64,000 bases of DNA from an uncultured Rhodopila sp. (lineage in GTDB: Bacteria; Pseudomonadota; Alphaproteobacteria; Acetobacterales; Acetobacteraceae). The stretch spans positions 1-64,000 of the forward strand of contig NZ_CAJATU010000089.1 in assembly GCF_903944925.1 (NCBI RefSeq), read 5' to 3'. This document shows positions 62,801 through 64,000 of the stretch, one piece after another (position 1 is the first letter of the stretch; each line of letters opens with the position of its first letter). The position numbers were made by a program, and so were the translations under genes. The notes beneath the pieces are model-generated. The model searched no databases. It was not told the origin of the DNA and saw nothing but the letters and a program-made list of their open reading frames with translations.

Positions 62801-63517
62801 ATCGGCGGCAGTTGCCGCGGCCTCCCCGAGCATGTCGTATGAATAGCGGAACCCGCGCGCTTCCGGTCCGCGGCTGTTTGCGAGAGCCTCCGCGATTGTC
62901 TGGCCGGTGACGAACTGCTCGCCCATCAGCCGCATCGCCAAACCCACGCCTTTGCGGATGATTGGCTCGCCTTCCCGCGCAATAAGCCGGGTCAGCGCGG
63001 AGGACAGGCTGGTCTCGTTCGCCGTGGCCGTCAGGCGTCCGGTCACCACGAGGCCCCAGGTCGCGGCATTGACGAACAGCGACGGGCTCTGGCCGGCATG
63101 AGCGCGCCAGTCGTTGGCCGCGATCTTGTCGCGGATCAGCCGATCGCGGGTGGCGTTGTCGGGGATGCGCAGGAGTGCCTCGGCCAGGCACATCAGCGCG
63201 ACCCCTTCCCGGCTCGACAGTGTGTATTCATGGATCAGGCCTTCGATGCCGCCGGAAGGGGGTTTGCCGCGCAGTTGCGCGACCAGGCGGCGGGCGGTGG
63301 CGGCGGTGCGGGCGGCGGCCTCCGGCGGCATGGCGGCGAGGCCGAGCAACGGCGACAGGCAGTCCGGCTCCGGTCGGCGATAGGCGGCGGTGATCGCGCT
63401 GCGGAGCGGCGATTGCGGCCGAACGCCTGCCACGAAGGTCCCGAATGGCGTCCCGTCCCGCAGTTTCAGGCCTCCGGCGATGGATCGATCATAAAGTATA
63501 GATCGGGTCGCGCGCAT
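59846..63517 (-). CDS. putA: Bifunctional proline dehydrogenase / L-glutamate gamma-semialdehyde dehydrogenase
   Basis: 1223 residues from ATG 63517. The proline dehydrogenase barrel (about 70-470) shows PSLFVNAATWGL, GISIKLSALHPRY and GYEFQC-like FGDYEFQCLHG. The P5C dehydrogenase part (about 540-1020) has the catalytic Cys in SAGQRCSALRIL and Glu in AETGGLNAM. A further ALDH-like C-terminal domain ends TNTAAAGGNASLMSIG, marking a type B PutA. No ribbon-helix-helix DNA-binding domain precedes the barrel, so it is not a self-repressor. A sigma-54-type activator gene lies 49 bp upstream on the same strand. It oxidises proline to glutamate. Confidence 0.93.
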   Translation of the reverse strand: MRATRSILYDRSIAGGLKLRDGTPFGTFVAGVRPQSPLRSAITAAYRRPEPDCLSPLLGLAAMPPEAAARTAATARRLVAQLRGKPPSGGIEGLIHEYTLSSREGVALMCLAEALLRIPDNATRDRLIRDKIAANDWRAHAGQSPSLFVNAATWGLVVTGRLTATANETSLSSALTRLIAREGEPIIRKGVGLAMRLMGEQFVTGQTIAEALANSRGPEARGFRYSYDMLGEAAATAADAARYLADYEAAVHAIGRVAAGRGIYEAPGISIKLSALHPRYCRAKRERVMTELLPRLKGLALLAARYDIGLNIDAEEADRLELSLDLLEELALDPDLAGWDGIGFVVQAYGKRCPFVIDWIVDLARRSGHRIMLRLVKGAYWDTEIKRAQVDGLPGFPVFTRKLHTDVSYLAGARKLLAARDAVFPQFATHNAQTVAAVMEMAGPEFRFGDYEFQCLHGMGEPLYDEVVGPERLGRPCRIYAPVGSHETLLAYLVRRLLENGANSSFVNRIADARVPVEALIADPVAAVQVMNPCGGPHARIVLPRDLYGPQRPNAIGLDLSNEDSLATLAAALAANGVWTSGSGAAEMRPVLNPADRRDVVGLVREALPRDVDAALAASVAAAPAWAAVTAADRAACLKRAADAMEARMPVLIGLIVREAGKSFANAVAEVREAVDFLRYYAQQAVLAHGGTPLGLVACISPWNFPLAIFTGQVAAALAVGNTVLAKSAEETPLIAAEAVRLLHEVGIPANVLQLLPGDGDVGRALVSDSRVQGVVFTGSFEVARLIHRQLAHRLTGSGQPIPLIAETGGLNAMVVDSSALAEQVVADVIASAFDSAGQRCSALRILCLQEDAADRIVSMLKGAMAELDIGSPDRLSVDVGPVISEEARDRIEQHIRSMRARGHTVEALPLPPCTIHGTFVAPAIIEINRISDVEREVFGPVLHVLRYHRENLDRLIDDINASGYGLTFGLHTRIDETIARVADRVHAGNIYINRNIIGAVVGVQPFGGCGLSGTGPKAGGPLYLARLCSAPRQAAFDGVSGLEDVVARRFAAWLRARGWLAEAERCAGYLSRSAVGAIMELPGPVGERNIYVLRPRGRVAAISGTEAGLLLQIGAILATGNIVVLESSHPALGILAGLPPELARRIDKVETLDDVHDLKAVLFDGGADALIALNRRMAERDGPLVQVQAAGDDYDLNRLLEERSISTNTAAAGGNASLMSIG

Positions 63518-63566
63518 GCTTGTAACAGGGCCGGGACTGCGCCGAATTTGATTGCCTGCCGGCTGG

Positions 63567-64000
63567 TTAGGACAGCTTCGACAAGGCGCGGTAGACCGTG
63601 TTGCGGGACACGCTGAGCCGGCGCGCCGTTTCGCTGATATTGCCCATGGTCTGCTGATGCACCGCCCGTATCCGCTCATGCAGCAGGTCCCGCAGCGGGT
63701 GCGCGCCGGTGGGCTCGTCCGCCGCAGCAGCGGAGCCGCCGACGGCCTCGGCGTCGATGCGGTTGGGCGGACCGCCGAGCGTCAGGCGCGTCAGCGCACT
63801 GTGCAGTTCGCGGATGTTGCCGGACCACGGCAGCCACCGCAGGGCGTCGATGGCTGCATCGTCGATCCGCCAATCTGGCGCGATGGAGCGGAGCAGGTGC
63901 CGCGCGATGGCGGCGAAATCGTCCCGATCGCGCAGCGGCGGCAAGGTGATTTCCACCGTGTTCAGCCGGTAGAACAGGTCCGCGCGGAAGCGTCCGGCGG
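63567..64000 (-). CDS. Sigma-54-dependent activator, C-terminal part (runs off the window)
   Basis: The frame enters from beyond 64000 with GRFRADLFYRLNTVEITLPP, the end of the AAA+ domain of sigma-54 enhancer-binding proteins. It continues LRDRDDFAAIARHLL, a WSGNIRELHSAL block, and a Fis-type helix-turn-helix NISETARRLSVSRNTVYRAL. It would activate RNA polymerase with sigma-54. Only the last ~145 residues are visible, so the sensor domain is unknown. Being directly upstream of putA suggests control of proline use, but no -24/-12 element was found in the 49 bp gap. Confidence 0.85.
   Translation of the reverse strand, partial: AGRFRADLFYRLNTVEITLPPLRDRDDFAAIARHLLRSIAPDWRIDDAAIDALRWLPWSGNIRELHSALTRLTLGGPPNRIDAEAVGGSAAAADEPTGAHPLRDLLHERIRAVHQQTMGNISETARRLSVSRNTVYRALSKLS

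Noticed and set aside
63518-63566. Possible -24/-12 promoter before putA
   Set aside because: No GG-N10-GC element with the right flanks is present in the gap.
1-64000. Prophage, insertion sequence or integrative element
   Set aside because: No transposase, integrase, phage structural gene or terminal inverted repeats were found.

Overview
The window is high-GC DNA (roughly two thirds G+C by eye) from an alphaproteobacterium. The gene families (PqiB-PqiC-PqiA, etfB-etfA-hbd, long PutA, paired acyl-CoA dehydrogenases, several AraC regulators) would fit Rhodospirillales/Acetobacteraceae. That placement is an inference from gene content; no rRNA or marker gene settles it. No prophage, insertion sequence, transposase or CRISPR array was recognised. 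About 50 intact protein genes, one degenerate tRNA and three broken protein genes were found.

Layout. 0-2 kb: a gene tail, then a photoactive yellow protein (PYP) homologue directly followed by a PAS-PAS-GGDEF diguanylate cyclase, which together look like a blue-light/c-di-GMP switch. 2-3.4 kb: a two-subunit CoA-transferase (PcaIJ/ScoAB type). 3.4-15 kb: arylsulfatase, a channel-like membrane protein, an outer-membrane protein, two AraC regulators, the PqiB-PqiC-PqiA lipid-transport operon and small exported proteins. Five minus-strand genes here share an 18-bp upstream motif, suggesting a regulon. 15-23 kb: MFS transporter, RNase D, a sulfotransferase-like protein, leuA with a leader peptide and attenuator-like hairpins, two lipoproteins and a radical SAM enzyme. 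23-33 kb: an orphan molybdenum hydroxylase large subunit, an acyl-CoA dehydrogenase pair, a HAD phosphatase, a small repeat protein, a chemoreceptor fused to a PilZ domain, and another acyl-CoA dehydrogenase. 33-44 kb: a 1030-residue protein with four tandem beta-rich repeats, an orphan peptide-type binding protein, cysE behind a perfect inverted repeat, YihY, SRAP, alcohol dehydrogenase, SDR and GDPD. 44-47 kb: an EctD-like dioxygenase and sulfite dehydrogenase SorAB. 47-56 kb: a zone of gene decay around intact etfB-etfA-hbd, an MscS-type channel and a 2OG-Fe dioxygenase. It holds a broken MARNVAARRAAK-type gene, a mutated tRNA-Ile, a frameshifted autotransporter/OmpA gene and a frameshifted methyltransferase. 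56-64 kb: LysR regulator, retropepsin-like protease, DUF1330, metallo-hydrolase, PutA and the end of a sigma-54 activator.

Themes. Acyl-CoA oxidation and its electron transfer recur: CoA-transferase, three acyl-CoA dehydrogenases, ETF and 3-hydroxyacyl-CoA dehydrogenase. Cyclic-di-GMP appears twice, as the PYP-cyclase pair and the PilZ chemoreceptor. The most interesting observations are the PYP-cyclase pair, the shared upstream motif, the leuA leader, the four-repeat protein and the 47-56 kb decay zone.
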